Source: Staphylococcus durrellii (GTDB lineage Bacteria > Bacillota > Bacilli > Staphylococcales > Staphylococcaceae). From it: a stretch of DNA of 64,000 nucleotides. The stretch spans positions 1,426,001 through 1,490,000 of the forward strand of contig NZ_JADIIO010000001.1 in assembly GCF_015594545.1 (NCBI RefSeq), written 5' to 3'. A program made the translations under genes and the position numbers. How positions within the stretch are numbered: the stretch's first letter is position 1; each line of letters opens with the position of its first letter. A model generated the notes under the pieces. The model had not been told where the DNA came from. It did no database searches and worked only from the letters and a program-made list of their open reading frames with translations. Shown one piece after another: positions 11,129 through 21,800 of the stretch.

Positions 11129-11287
11129 TTTTTAAAACTATACAATAGTTATTCTTATATAAATTTACTTAAAATGCAAGCATCAAAGTGATAAATCAGT
11201 AACAAATCATGCATATCTTTTAATTTTTATTCGTGTAATTATAGGTCATGTGATAAAATAAATGTAACGTCATTAAAGGATGTGTAA

Positions 11288-11902
11288 ATGTATATGATGA
11301 TAGTAATTATGTTAATTCTAAGTTACCTCATTGGTGCATTTCCAAGTGGCTATGTGATCGGAAAGTTATTTTTCAAAAAAGATATTAGACAATTTGGAAG
11401 CGGAAACACTGGTGCAACGAATAGTTTTAGAGTATTAGGCAAACCTGCTGGTGCTTTAGTTACATTCTTAGATATATTTAAGGGTTTTATAGTAGTATTC
11501 TTCCCGCTATGGTTACCTGTCCATGCCGATGGACCAATTAGCACATTTTTCACAAATGGTTTAATTGTTGGTTTATTTGCGATTTTAGGACATGTTTATC
11601 CAGTTTATTTAGGTTTTAAAGGTGGTAAAGCTGTAGCTACAAGTGCTGGAGTGGTATTTGGTGTGAATCCTGTTTTATTATTAATATTGGCCGTTATATT
11701 CTTCGCAATTTTATATTTAACAAAGTATGTATCATTATCAAGTATTATTGCATCAATTTGTTGTATTATAGGGGCTTTACTTATTCGAGATTATATTCTA
11801 TTAGTAGTAAGTGCATGTATAGGTGTATTACTTATTTTTAGACATAGAACAAATATAGTAAGAATTTTTAAAGGCGAAGAACCTAAAATCAAATGGATGT
11901 AG
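11288..11902 (+). CDS. plsY: Acyl-phosphate:glycerol-3-phosphate acyltransferase
   Basis: A 204-residue membrane enzyme with five predicted hydrophobic segments. It carries the conserved PlsY motifs [15 protein letters not shown] (residues 37-51), [21 protein letters not shown] (about 100-120) and a C-terminal [16 protein letters not shown]. It transfers the acyl group from acyl-phosphate (made by PlsX) to sn-glycerol-3-phosphate, giving lysophosphatidic acid, the first committed step in phospholipid synthesis. AAAGGA lies 7 bases before the ATG. It is divergent from parE, as in other staphylococci, and followed by a strong hairpin. Confidence 0.97.
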   Translation: MYMMIVIMLILSYLIGAFPSGYVIGKLFFKKDIRQFGSGNTGATNSFRVLGKPAGALVTFLDIFKGFIVVFFPLWLPVHADGPISTFFTNGLIVGLFAILGHVYPVYLGFKGGKAVATSAGVVFGVNPVLLLILAVIFFAILYLTKYVSLSSIIASICCIIGALLIRDYILLVVSACIGVLLIFRHRTNIVRIFKGEEPKIKWM

Positions 11903-11980
11903 ACTAAGTCAACAAACTATTTCTTAGCTGGCAGTCAGTGTTTAAAAATGAGGTAGACATGTATCCAACGTGGCTACTAC

Positions 11981-12017
11981 AAAAACGTTATCTAAAGGAC
12001 TTTTAGATAGCGTTTTT
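11981..12017 (+). terminator. Terminator of plsY
   Basis: The stem AAAAACGTTATCTAAA against TTTAGATAGCGTTTTT has one mismatch, a short loop and runs into TTTTGTTTTG. Confidence 0.8.
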
Positions 12018-12138
12018 GTTTTGTAAAAATTTAACGATTTAGTTATATTTAAATGAGTTTATCGATTATGCAAAAGGCGAAATATTTAAAGGCGTGTATT
12101 ATAAAAATGCCAAAAAGAATATGCTATACTGACATTAG

Positions 12139-12154
12139 CCCATTTATAAATGGG
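12139..12154. promoter_or_regulatory. Perfect 16-bp palindrome at the start of the HesB-like transcript
   Basis: CCCATTTATAAATGGG begins 8 bases after an extended -10 element (TGCTATACT, -10 at 12125-12130). It would therefore sit at about +2 to +17 of the transcript of the gene at 12235. This suits a repressor operator or a 5' hairpin. No known regulator is recognised. Confidence 0.4.
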
Positions 12155-12234
12155 TAATATAATTACAGTATTAAGTTTAAATTGTAAATTCACCTTGCAG
12201 ATATTGACTTACAAAATGAGAGGAGACTTTTATT

Positions 12235-12531
12235 ATGGAAATAGAACTTTCAGATAGAGCGGTAAAATGGTTCAAAGACGAACTAGATTTACCAGAGGAA
12301 AATAAAGTCTTACACTTTTATGTGCGCTATGGTGGCGAAATACAGCTCAAGCAAGGGTTTAGCCCAGCTTTTAGTGTTGACAGAAAAGATGAAATTGAGA
12401 TTGGGTACGAAAATAATTTTGATGAGTTAGATGTCGTCATCTCTGAAAAAGATTTATGGTATTTTGAAGATGATGATATATATATAGATGTAGATGAAGA
12501 CTCAGAAGAAATAAATTACAAAATTAAATAA
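12235..12531 (+). CDS. HesB/YadR/YfhF-family small protein without cysteines
   Basis: A 98-residue acidic protein that starts [17 protein letters not shown], like the HesB/IscA fold (YneR/YfhF branch). IscA-type scaffolds bind iron-sulfur clusters through three conserved cysteines. This protein has none, so it is probably not a cluster carrier. The ribosome site AGAGGAG lies before the ATG. It is a single gene with its own promoter and a shared terminator. The family is seen across Firmicutes and its function is unknown. Confidence 0.7.
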   Translation: MEIELSDRAVKWFKDELDLPEENKVLHFYVRYGGEIQLKQGFSPAFSVDRKDEIEIGYENNFDELDVVISEKDLWYFEDDDIYIDVDEDSEEINYKIK

Positions 12532-12540
12532 TTGTTAATA

Positions 12541-12576
12541 AAAACGTTATTAGTTCATTATAACTAATAACGTTTT
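12541..12576. terminator. Bidirectional terminator between the HesB-like and thioesterase genes
   Basis: A perfect 15-bp stem, AAAACGTTATTAGTT and its complement, with a 6-base loop. T-runs lie on both sides and serve the convergent genes at 12235 (+) and 12586 (-). Confidence 0.85.
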
Positions 12577-12585
12577 TTATTTATA

Positions 12586-13044
12586 TTATAGTCCATCGCG
12601 TATTTCCTGCGTGTCACCAGCTTTGTTTTTATTAGCTACTTCTTTGTATGTTGCATGCCATTCAGGAAAAGCTTTATCTAAACGTATAGGTTTAAAATTT
12701 GCTTTTTTAATGCATGTTAATGTAGTTGAACCCGTAGTAGCCAATTCCCCTGCTTCATTGTATATTTCGTAACAATATAGTGATCTAAGCGGCGAATACT
12801 TATCTACCCACGTTTTGATTCTTACCTTTTCGGGATAAGTAATAGATTTAATATAGTTAATATTTAAGTCTGTGACAGGTGAAATAATGCCACTGTCTTC
12901 CATATCCTTATAACTAAAACCTAGTTTTGTTATATAGTCCGTACGAGCCACCTCAAACCATGTAGGATAGTTACCGTGATAAATAAAGCCCATTTGATCT
13001 GTTTCTTGGTATCTTGATTCTATTTCTGTAATTGTATAAATCAT
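12586..13044 (-). CDS. Acyl-CoA thioesterase, 4HBT hotdog fold (YbgC/FadM type)
   Basis: A 152-residue hotdog protein. The motif YQETDQMGFIYHGNYPTWFE near residues 12-31 has the catalytic Asp and the HGNY pattern of YbgC/FadM-type 4-hydroxybenzoyl-CoA thioesterases. It should hydrolyse an acyl-CoA thioester in the cytoplasm, but the substrate cannot be inferred. It sits about 100 bp downstream of the acnA end, separated by the acnA terminator. The AGAGGT-type ribosome site precedes the ATG. Confidence 0.8.
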   Translation of the reverse strand: MIYTITEIESRYQETDQMGFIYHGNYPTWFEVARTDYITKLGFSYKDMEDSGIISPVTDLNINYIKSITYPEKVRIKTWVDKYSPLRSLYCYEIYNEAGELATTGSTTLTCIKKANFKPIRLDKAFPEWHATYKEVANKNKAGDTQEIRDGL

Positions 13045-13096
13045 TAAGCCGACCTCTTTTCAAAAAATCCTTAACCAAATCATATCATAACAAAAA

Positions 13097-13128
13097 AGGC
13101 TATGTGAGCATATTAACTCACATAGCCT
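13097..13128 (-). terminator. Terminator of acnA
   Basis: A 12-bp perfect stem AGGCTATGTGAG with an 8-base loop, followed by TTTTTTG on the minus strand. Confidence 0.85.
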
Positions 13129-13146
13129 ACTTGTTATATCAATAAA

Positions 13147-15849
13147 TTATTCAGCTAATTTATTTCTTAATACAAGTTGTAAGATACCGCCGTTACGGTA
13201 GTAATCAATTTCAACTTTTGAGTCAAAACGTGCGAGTGCTTTAAATTCGATAACATCGCCGTTTTCTTTTTCAGCTTTTACATCAACTAAATCATGTGGT
13301 TGAACATTTTCGTTAATGTCTACTGAGATTGCTTCTGTACCATCAATACCTAAACTATCAGCTGATTCGCCTTCTTGGAATTGCAATGGTAAGACACCCA
13401 TCATTACTAAATTTGAACGATGAATACGTTCATAACTTTGAGCGATAACCGTTTTAACGCCTAATAGATTTGTACCTTTGGCTGCCCAGTCACGAGATGA
13501 ACCCATACCATAATCATTGCCTGCTAATACAGCTAAACCAATACCGGCTTCTTTATATTTCATAGCAGCGTCAAAGATTGGCATTTGTTCACCTGTTGGC
13601 CAATAAGTAGTAAATCCACCTTCAGTGCCTGGTGCCAATTGGTTTTTAATACGGATATTAGCAAATGTACCACGTACCATTACTTCATGGTTCCCACGTC
13701 GTGAACCATATGAATTAAATTCACGAATTGGCACATCGTGATTTAATAAATATTGTCCTGCAGGTGTATCTTTTCCGATGGCACCAGCTGGAGAAATATG
13801 GTCAGTTGTAACAGAATCGCCAAATTTACCCATTACACGTAAGCTGTTTAATGGCTTAATATCTTCAGGTTCTTTTGATAATTTTTGGAAGAATGAAGGA
13901 TTTTGAATATAAGTTGAATTTGGATCGAAATCATATAATGGTTGATCGGTTACATCAATTTCATTCCACATTTCATTATTGTTATAAACTGTTTCATATT
14001 CTTCTTTGAATAATTCAGGTGTTACGACGCTATCTACTGTATCAGCAACTTCTTTAATAGATGGCCAGATTTCTTCTAAATATACATCTTCTCCATCTTT
14101 ACCTTTACCTAACGGTTCATTTTGTAAGTCGATATCAACAGTGCCCGCTAAAGCATATGCCACAACTAATTGAGGAGATGCTAAATAGTTAGCCTTAACT
14201 AAAGGATGAATACGACCTTCAAAGTTACGGTTACCTGAAAGTACTGAAGTTACTAATAAATCTTCTTTAGCAATAGCTTTTTCGATTTCTTCTAATAATG
14301 GACCAGAGTTACCAATACAAGTTGTACAACCATAACCAACAAGGTTAAAGCCAAGGTCATCAAGATATTCTTGTAAACCTGAGTCACGTAAGTAACCAGT
14401 AACAACTTTTGAACCTGGAGCCAGTGAAGTCTTAACGTATTCAGGAACTTTTAAGCCTTTTTCGATAGCTTTTTTAGCTACTAAACCAGCTCCCAGCATA
14501 ACGTATGGGTTAGATGTATTTGTACAAGATGTGATTGCTGCGATGGCTAAGTCACCTGTAGTCATTTTAGAAGTTGAACCATCTTTAAATTCTATAGTTG
14601 TTTCTTTATCAAATTCGCTCTTATCTAGGCCGTGACCTTGGTTACCTGCTGGTGCAGTAACTGATTTTTCAAATTCAGTTTTCATATCACTTAAGAAAAT
14701 TAAGTCTTGAGGACGTTTAGGTCCAGATAATGATGCTTCAACAGTTGATAAATCCAATTCAACTACATCTGTATATTCTGGTTCTTCTTTTTCGACGTCA
14801 AAGAACATACTATTTTCTTGTAAATATTTTTTAACTAAATCAATGTGATCATCAGAACGTCCAGTTAGTTTCATGTATTTTAACGATTCGTCATCAACTG
14901 GGAAGAAACCACAAGTGGCACCATATTCAGGAGCCATGTTTGCAATCGTTGCACGGTCTGCTAATGGTAAGTGTTGTACACCTGGACCAAAGAATTCAAC
15001 GAATTTACCAACTACGCCTTTTTTACGTAGCTCTTGTGTCACACGTAAAGCTAGGTCAGTGGCAGTAGACCCTTGCGGTAAAGCGTTTGTTAAGCGTACA
15101 CCAATTACTTCTGGTACTGGGAAGTATGAAGGTTGACCAAGCATTCCAGCTTCAGCTTCGATACCACCAACACCCCAACCAAGAACGCCTAAACCGTTAA
15201 TCATTGTAGTGTGAGAGTCAGTACCAACTAAAGTATCTGGAAAAGCTACGTCTTCACCGTCTACGTCACGAACATGTACAACGTTTGCCAAATACTCTAA
15301 GTTTACTTGGTGAACGATACCTGTTGCTGGTGGTACCGCACTGTAGTTATTAAATGCTTTAGTTGCCCAGTTTAAGAATTGGTAACGTTCATAGTTACGT
15401 TCAAATTCTAATTTCATGTTACGTTGTAAAGCATCTGGATTTGCATAACTATCAACTTGTACTGAGTGGTCAATTACCAAGTCAACAGGAACTTCTGGGT
15501 TGATTTTATTTAAATCTCCACCAACATCGTTCATTGCTTTACGTAAAGATGCTAAATCTACAACTGCAGGTACACCTGTGAAGTCTTGTAGAATTACACG
15601 TGATGGTTTGAACGGAACCTCTCCATCTGAACCATTTACATAATTTGCTAAACTTTTAATGTGATCATCTGTAATGACAAAACCATCCTCTTGTCTTAAC
15701 ACTGATTCAAGTAAAACACGAATAGAGTAAGGTAGTTTTGAAATTTTAGTTAATCCTTCTTCTTCTAAAGAATTTAAATCATAGTAAGTATATGATTTAC
15801 CATTAAGATCAAACGATTTTTTCGATTGTAACTTAAGATTAGAAGCCAT
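13147..15849 (-). CDS. acnA: Aconitate hydratase A
   Basis: A 900-residue aconitase of the AcnA/IRP type, the full family length. The [4Fe-4S] ligands are visible as Cys442 ([12 protein letters not shown]), Cys508 and Cys511 ([13 protein letters not shown]). Substrate-binding motifs include [19 protein letters not shown] and the C-terminal swivel-domain [12 protein letters not shown] and [12 protein letters not shown]. It interconverts citrate and isocitrate in the TCA cycle and may bind RNA when the cluster is lost. GGGGGG precedes the ATG. A 7-1-7 Fur box lies about 180 bases upstream of the start, between this gene and the opuD terminator. Confidence 0.98.
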   Translation of the reverse strand: MASNLKLQSKKSFDLNGKSYTYYDLNSLEEEGLTKISKLPYSIRVLLESVLRQEDGFVITDDHIKSLANYVNGSDGEVPFKPSRVILQDFTGVPAVVDLASLRKAMNDVGGDLNKINPEVPVDLVIDHSVQVDSYANPDALQRNMKLEFERNYERYQFLNWATKAFNNYSAVPPATGIVHQVNLEYLANVVHVRDVDGEDVAFPDTLVGTDSHTTMINGLGVLGWGVGGIEAEAGMLGQPSYFPVPEVIGVRLTNALPQGSTATDLALRVTQELRKKGVVGKFVEFFGPGVQHLPLADRATIANMAPEYGATCGFFPVDDESLKYMKLTGRSDDHIDLVKKYLQENSMFFDVEKEEPEYTDVVELDLSTVEASLSGPKRPQDLIFLSDMKTEFEKSVTAPAGNQGHGLDKSEFDKETTIEFKDGSTSKMTTGDLAIAAITSCTNTSNPYVMLGAGLVAKKAIEKGLKVPEYVKTSLAPGSKVVTGYLRDSGLQEYLDDLGFNLVGYGCTTCIGNSGPLLEEIEKAIAKEDLLVTSVLSGNRNFEGRIHPLVKANYLASPQLVVAYALAGTVDIDLQNEPLGKGKDGEDVYLEEIWPSIKEVADTVDSVVTPELFKEEYETVYNNNEMWNEIDVTDQPLYDFDPNSTYIQNPSFFQKLSKEPEDIKPLNSLRVMGKFGDSVTTDHISPAGAIGKDTPAGQYLLNHDVPIREFNSYGSRRGNHEVMVRGTFANIRIKNQLAPGTEGGFTTYWPTGEQMPIFDAAMKYKEAGIGLAVLAGNDYGMGSSRDWAAKGTNLLGVKTVIAQSYERIHRSNLVMMGVLPLQFQEGESADSLGIDGTEAISVDINENVQPHDLVDVKAEKENGDVIEFKALARFDSKVEIDYYRNGGILQLVLRNKLAE

Positions 15850-16030
15850 ATTAATCCCCCCTGATATATTTATATATATAATATGCCGTTAATTAAATTG
15901 TATTATTATATAACAGTTAAAACAACTACATATATGCATAATCCTGGCAAAATTAGATTTGATTTTTCAATAAGCAGTCATAAGTATTTCTTATCACAGT
16001 ACCAAAGTGCAATAAGTTATCTTTATTAAT

Positions 16031-16045
16031 TGATAATCATTATCA
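16031..16045 (-). promoter_or_regulatory. Perfect 7-1-7 Fur box upstream of acnA
   Basis: TGATAATCATTATCA is an exact match to the 7-1-7 Fur/PerR-family consensus TGATAATNATTATCA. It lies in the 248-bp gap between acnA and the end of the opuD gene, about 180 bases before the acnA start. The likely target is acnA, whose product needs iron. Its distance from the start codon is larger than for a classical operator. Confidence 0.65.
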
Positions 16046-16067
16046 TTTCATTTTGGATATAAAAAAA

Positions 16068-16090
16068 CTGGGAATAATACTATTCCCAGT
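16068..16090 (-). terminator. Terminator of the BCCT transporter gene
   Basis: A 10-bp stem ACTGGGAATA with a 3-base loop and a TTTTTTT tail on the minus strand. Confidence 0.85.
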
Positions 16091-16097
16091 CTAATTT

Positions 16098-17735
16098 TTA
16101 TTGTTGTTCAGAATTTCTATAAGCTTCTCTACGTTCGATAATATCATCTTCGTATTCTTCGCTTTGTAGTTCTACGTAATCTCTCATTCTATGTTTGTTA
16201 GGCGTTAAAGTTAAGCCTAAGAATTTTCGTTCATTATTTGCATCTTTATAGAACGAAATCATCATCATTATAACCACGAATGAGAACGGTAATGCACTTA
16301 TAATGGCGGCACTTTGTATTGCGTTAAGTGCTTCTGCACCATTGCCTCCACCAGCAAATAATAAGACAAATGCAATAAGTGATTGCGCTACACCCCAAGT
16401 TACTTTCACAACATTTGACGGTTCTAATGAGCCGTATGAGGTTTGCATACCTAAGACAAATGTTGCTGAATCGGCTGAAGTGATAAAGAATGAAGCAATA
16501 AGTATTAACGCAATAATAGATAATACGATACCTATTGGTAAATGGTTGAATACACCAAATAATTGCGTTTCAGCTGACATTTTGAATAACTCTGGATGTT
16601 TTTTACCAGTTTCAATACCAAGTACACCGAAAACACTGAACCAAACGAAACTAACGATAGCAGGTACTAATAATACACCACCGATAAATTCACGGATTGA
16701 ACGTCCTTTTGATACACGAGCGATGAAGATACCAACGAATGGACTCCAGCTTAGCCACCAACCCCAATAGTAAAGTGTCCATTGAGACATCCATTCACGT
16801 TTTTGTGGGTTTTGTGCAGCAGTATCAAAAGTATTAAGTAAGAATGAATTAAGCAAGTTACCTACTGAACTTGTCATCATATTTAGAATTAATACCGTTG
16901 GACCAAGAATAAGAACTATAACCATTAATATTAAGCCTAAACTAATATTTAAGTTACTAAGATACTGAATACCTTTACTAATTCCTGACCATGCACTTAT
17001 GATAAATAAAATCGTTACAACAACAATGATTATTGCTTGGACCCAAACATTATTTGGTACACCAAATAAGTAATTAAGACCACCATTAATTTGTAGAGCA
17101 CCCATACCTAATGACACGGCAACACCAACAACAGTAGCAAATACTGCTAGAACGTCGATGACTGTACCAATAGGACCTTCTACTTTATCTCCTAATAATG
17201 GACGTAATGTTCTAGAAATCAACCCAGGCTCACCTTTTCTAAACTGTGCGTAAGCCAATGCTAGCGCAACCACACCATAAATAGCCCATGCATGGAAGCC
17301 CCAGTGGAAGAAAGTTGAACGTAAAGCTTCAGTGTATGCAGCCTTAGTTTCTGGATTAGCAGATGGCGGGGCCGCAAAGTCAGCCATAGGTTCTGCTGCA
17401 CCGTAGAATACCAATCCAATACCCATACCGGCACTAAATAACATTGCAAACCATGAGATTGAATTAAACTCAGGTTTATCATTTGGTTTCCCCAATTTTA
17501 ATTTCCCAATTGGACTAAAGATTAAGAAAATACAGAAGAAGACTATGACTGTTGTTAAAATCAGATAATACCAGCCTAGCTTATCTGTAATCCAAAGTTT
17601 GATAGTATTGGTTACATTCCCAAATTGCGCCGGGAAAATTGCGCCGATAAGTACTACTATTGCGACTATAATAGCACTATAAATAAAGACGGGAGAACGT
17701 TTATTACCACTACTAAATTGTTCAGAAGACTTCAT
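16098..17735 (-). CDS. opuD: BCCT-family glycine betaine/choline transporter (OpuD type)
   Basis: A 545-residue protein with 12 predicted membrane segments. The BCCT signature is WGWWLSWSPFVGIFIARVSKGR near residue 325, and the substrate-box region GMGIGLVFYGAAEP lies near 103. It takes up glycine betaine or a related osmolyte with sodium, for osmotic protection. The charged C-terminal tail (RRDYVELQSEEYEDD-like) may sense osmotic state as in BetP. The ribosome site AAGGGAG precedes the ATG. It is called opuD2-like by its position next to mscL and acnA; exact substrate preference is not visible. Confidence 0.88.
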   Translation of the reverse strand: MKSSEQFSSGNKRSPVFIYSAIIVAIVVLIGAIFPAQFGNVTNTIKLWITDKLGWYYLILTTVIVFFCIFLIFSPIGKLKLGKPNDKPEFNSISWFAMLFSAGMGIGLVFYGAAEPMADFAAPPSANPETKAAYTEALRSTFFHWGFHAWAIYGVVALALAYAQFRKGEPGLISRTLRPLLGDKVEGPIGTVIDVLAVFATVVGVAVSLGMGALQINGGLNYLFGVPNNVWVQAIIIVVVTILFIISAWSGISKGIQYLSNLNISLGLILMVIVLILGPTVLILNMMTSSVGNLLNSFLLNTFDTAAQNPQKREWMSQWTLYYWGWWLSWSPFVGIFIARVSKGRSIREFIGGVLLVPAIVSFVWFSVFGVLGIETGKKHPELFKMSAETQLFGVFNHLPIGIVLSIIALILIASFFITSADSATFVLGMQTSYGSLEPSNVVKVTWGVAQSLIAFVLLFAGGGNGAEALNAIQSAAIISALPFSFVVIMMMISFYKDANNERKFLGLTLTPNKHRMRDYVELQSEEYEDDIIERREAYRNSEQQ

Positions 17736-17963
17736 AATTATTAACTCCCTTCTAATTAAATTGTATTAAAGTATAAATCTTCATAATAAAATAAATGAAG
17801 CGCCATATCTAAGAATATCAAAAGTAAAATTAATTATCAAATTAGCTTAAAATAGCATTTAATTGTACTTAGTTATATTATATACTGAAATTATATTGTA
17901 TTATCGAATAATTTATAATACAATATAATTCATAAAAAATAATTAAAAGTGAGGTAAAAATTT

Positions 17964-18317
17964 ATGTTTAGAGAATTTAAAGAGTTCGCTTTAAAAGGTA
18001 ACGTACTTGACTTAGCAGTTGCAGTAGTTATGGGCGCAGCTTTTAACAAAATAATCACTGCGTTAGTTACATATATTATCATGCCACTAATTGGTTTAAT
18101 CTTTGGTACTGTTGACTTTGCTAAAAGTTGGTCATTCATGGGTATTCAATATGGTATGTTTATTCAATCAATTATCGACTTCTTAATTATCGCGTTTGCA
18201 TTATTCGTATTCGTTAAAATAGCTAATACATTAATGAAAAAAGAAGAAGAAGAAGAACTTGAAGAAAACACTGTATTACTTACTGAAATCAGAGATCTTT
18301 TACGTGAGAAAAATTAA
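17964..18317 (+). CDS. mscL: Large-conductance mechanosensitive channel
   Basis: A 117-residue protein. The N-terminal amphipathic helix [27 protein letters not shown] leads into TM1 and carries the FxxFxxRGNVxDxAVGVIxG-type MscL signature. TM2 lies near residues 70-90, followed by an acidic C-terminal helix ([20 protein letters not shown]). It forms a pentameric pore that opens under membrane tension and releases solutes in hypo-osmotic shock. GAGGT lies before the ATG. It is divergent from the betaine transporter: one gene gains osmolytes, the other releases them. Confidence 0.97.
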   Translation: MFREFKEFALKGNVLDLAVAVVMGAAFNKIITALVTYIIMPLIGLIFGTVDFAKSWSFMGIQYGMFIQSIIDFLIIAFALFVFVKIANTLMKKEEEEELEENTVLLTEIRDLLREKN

Positions 18318-18377
18318 TACATTAAAATTTGAGTGAAAATTTCTAGAAAAGATAATTTGGGATATAAATCCCAAATA

Positions 18378-18423
18378 AACAACCCTTAAATGATTTCTGA
18401 TTTGAAATCATTTAAGGGTTGTT
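18378..18423 (+). terminator. Terminator of mscL
   Basis: A perfect 20-bp stem (AACAACCCTTAAATGATTTC) with a 6-base loop and a T-rich tail, preceded by a smaller hairpin TTTGGGATATAAATCCCAAA. Confidence 0.85.
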
Positions 18424-18697
18424 TTATATCAATACTACATATGATATATCTTGCTTTCCTAGTTGCGATCCCCATCTTGTAACCTCACGCTTATCACCAT
18501 TTATATTATACTAATTTGATTGTCTCACCTGTTACAGACATAGCTTATATCTGCTGACACAGACGTAACACAACCTCTAAAAAATTTAAGTTTTCAAACA
18601 ATTATCATCGTTTGTTACTAAAAACAAGACATTTCGTATGATTTAATAAACTCTAATAACTAAATTTACGGTAAGTTGCAAAATTTCATACAATGAG
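18424..18697. other. Intergenic stretch without a clear gene
   Basis: Between the mscL terminator and a second hairpin at 18698. I see no open frame with a ribosome site. The minus strand has a short coding-like run (NGDKREVTRWGSQLGKQDI) interrupted by stops upstream, which may be a remnant of a lost gene. No match is recognised. Confidence 0.3.
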
Positions 18698-18742
18698 AAC
18701 GTCAATTACCATGTTATTTCGATAGCAATTGACGTTTTTTTA
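18698..18742 (+). terminator. Orphan plus-strand terminator
   Basis: The stem AACGTCAATT and its complement AATTGACGTT with a 19-base loop, followed by a run of T on the plus strand only. The nearest plus-strand gene, mscL, already has its own terminator, so this hairpin implies a separate short transcript. Confidence 0.6.
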
Positions 18743-18812
18743 GTTAGAAATATTTATGTACAAGCCTATTATATTCTGATGATTAAATTGTTATTCATCA
18801 CTAATATCAAAT

Positions 18813-21800
18813 TTACTGTTGTTTAAAATTTGTATGACTTTGATATTGATCCGTCTTCACTTCTAATATGAGCGGTATACGTTGCTTCAATTCACTGACA
18901 TGCGAAATAATACCGACCATTCTTCCTGATGATTTTAAACTAAGTAAGGTATCTAAAGCAGTTTCTAATGTTTCTTGATCTAACGTTCCAAAACCTTCAT
19001 CTATAAACATAGATTCGAGCACTATGCCACCTGCTTCTTGTTGTACAACCTCACTTAACCCTAACGCTAGAGCTAATGATGCTTGGAATGATTCTCCTCC
19101 AGACAATGAAGTTATATGACGCGCTTGATTAGCATACGCATCATAAACATCTATTTCTAATCCACTATACCCCTTCGAAACTTGAGTTCTTCTTTTTAAT
19201 TGGTAACGTTGACCGGTCATCATAGATAAACGTTGATTAGCTTGACCCAGTATACGTTCCAAATAGTAAATAAGCACAAAATTTTCCAGTGTTAATTTCT
19301 GAGGGTTTTTACCTGAAACTATTTCAGCTAATTGGAAAACTTCTTGTTGTGTTTTCAATTCGTTATTCAAAGTATGAATAATCGCTGTGATATCAGCTAT
19401 TTTTTGTTTATTCATTTTAACTTTATAACTATGTTGATTAACCTCTGACGTTACTTTGTCCAACTCATGTTGTTGCTGTTTTAGTTGATTTTTCAGCATT
19501 TCAAGATCAATTAACGCTTTATCACGGGTCATTGATTCTAATTCCTTTATCAACGTTTCTACTGCTTGCTTACTTTTATCATGATGTTGTATTTGATTTT
19601 CAATTTCTGGCTTAGCATCTACTTTTGCTATTGCTTGTTCTACTTGTTTCATATCATTAAAGCCGATACGTGACATTTCATTCTTTATTTTTGCTTCTAC
19701 TTCTTTAAATTCACTGTTTAAATCATTTGCCTGTTCAATTAAATATTGATAACTATTTTCTTCGATAGAATATTGATTATTATTAGCGTCAATTTTTTTT
19801 TCAATAGATTCTATTTGCTTATCAAATGCTTTTATATTGTTATTTTTTGCTTCAAAATCATTTTGAAAATTAGCAGTATTGTTATATAGCGTTGCAGACT
19901 CGAAATCATTCATTAATATTTCATTTTGTTTAATTGAAACTTGATGGGACTTGATCTCAATTTCTAACTTATGCACACAATCTACTAATTTTTGATATTG
20001 CTCATTTAGTTTATTAATATAATCAATCTGAGCTTTTATTTCTTTTCTAGATTGTTGTTGTTCGATTAACTGAGCTTCAATTTGAGCAACGTTTTCCACA
20101 TGTATATCTTCCTCACTAAAACTGTTTAGTTGTTCATCAAGTTGTTCTAACACTGTTTCAATTTGCACTTTTTGCGTTTTATAATATTGTAATTGCTCTT
20201 CGAACTTAGTTAACTTTTGTTGGTGCTTAGTTAAAGTATCTAAATTAACATGTTGTTGCAAACTATCGACTTTATGACCACAAATCGGGCATGTATCGCC
20301 AATAGCTAACGCTGATTGTATTTGTGCAATCATCTCTTCCATATTATTTAATTGTAATTGTTTTTTACTGATAGGGTCATGTTCAGAATTTAAATTTGCT
20401 AATTGTTTATTTGTCACTTCTAATTCTTCTTTTTTAGAAGTGATTTTAGTTATTATGTTGTCATATTTGTTTTTATTTTGTTGTTTAACTTTATTGTCGT
20501 TTACTTTGTTTTCCAATTTGTGAATTTGGTTATCTATAGCTTCTAAATTATCATAATTAGGTTTATCATCAGATAATTTTTGTTTTATTTCATTTTTTTT
20601 AGTAAGTTCTTCATCTAATTTTGCGTTATATTTTTCAAGAGTCTCTAGCAATTCTTGATACTCGTTATATGCTTGTTCGTATTTATTAAGTTGTTGATAA
20701 AATAAAGCCGTTTCATCGACAAATTTTCTTGCTTCATCAATCATCTCTTTGGAATCTAGTTCATTCGCTAGTTGCTCTTTTAGCTCATCAATTTTTGTTG
20801 TTAAATCGTCTTTATTAGATTTTACTTGAGTAATTTTAGCGTTATTTTTATGTTGTTTTGTTAATAGTGATTTTTGTGAATCTATTAAAGTTGCTAACGT
20901 TTTAACTTCATTAATTTCATTTAACGTGCCACGTAATTGATTGATATGCGCATCTTGTTGATTTAATTCTTTTAATTTATTGCGTTGTTCTTTTAATTTT
21001 TTAAGATTTTCTTGTAATTGTTCATTTTTTTCTACCTGTACTTGTGTATTTTTAACTTGAGTCGCACTAACTTGTTGCTTTTCTTGTAATTTATATTGTA
21101 ATTCCTCGCCAATTTGTTCAAATACAGGCAAAACATTAACAATCATGTCGGTTTGCCTTACATTCATATCTTTTATCTCTTTTAAATGACTATCTTCGTA
21201 ACTATTTAAATCTTGCCAATAATTTTCTAACTGCGTAAAATTTTTTTCAATATTGACTCTAATTTCTTTAACATCTTCAGCTAATATTTTTTGTATTTCT
21301 TCGAACCTCTCACTATCGAATAAAGTTCTTAATATTTCTTGTTTATCTTTACTATTTGATAATAAAAATCTTTTAAATTCGCCTTGTGGTAATATAAATA
21401 ATTGGCGAAATTGTTCAGCATTAACACCTAACAATGACTTTAATAATTGGTTACCCGCATTAATTTTACTCTCTCTTAATTCATATTTACCATTTGTGAA
21501 TTCAAAAACATCTAAACTACCATTTGTTTTGGATGTATTACCCTCTTTAAAGTAGGCTCCCTTTCTTTCTACATAAAATTGCTCATTGCCCAATCTAAAT
21601 TCAAACACGACTGACATAGGCTGCTGATTTTCAGCAAAGTGACTTCTTAAATCACCTTCTTTACGATCTTTTGTTGACGACTCCCCAAATAATGCGTATA
21701 CAATCGCATCAAAAATCATTGTCTTGCCAGAACCTGTTTTGCCGCTTATTAAAAATAATTCATTGTTTTCAACTCTGGTAAAATCAATTTGTTCGTCTAA

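Noticed and set aside
16303..16770. A 155-residue plus-strand open frame opposite the betaine transporter gene
   Set aside because: It lies wholly antisense within a well-supported gene, has no ribosome site and shows the residue bias of an antisense shadow.
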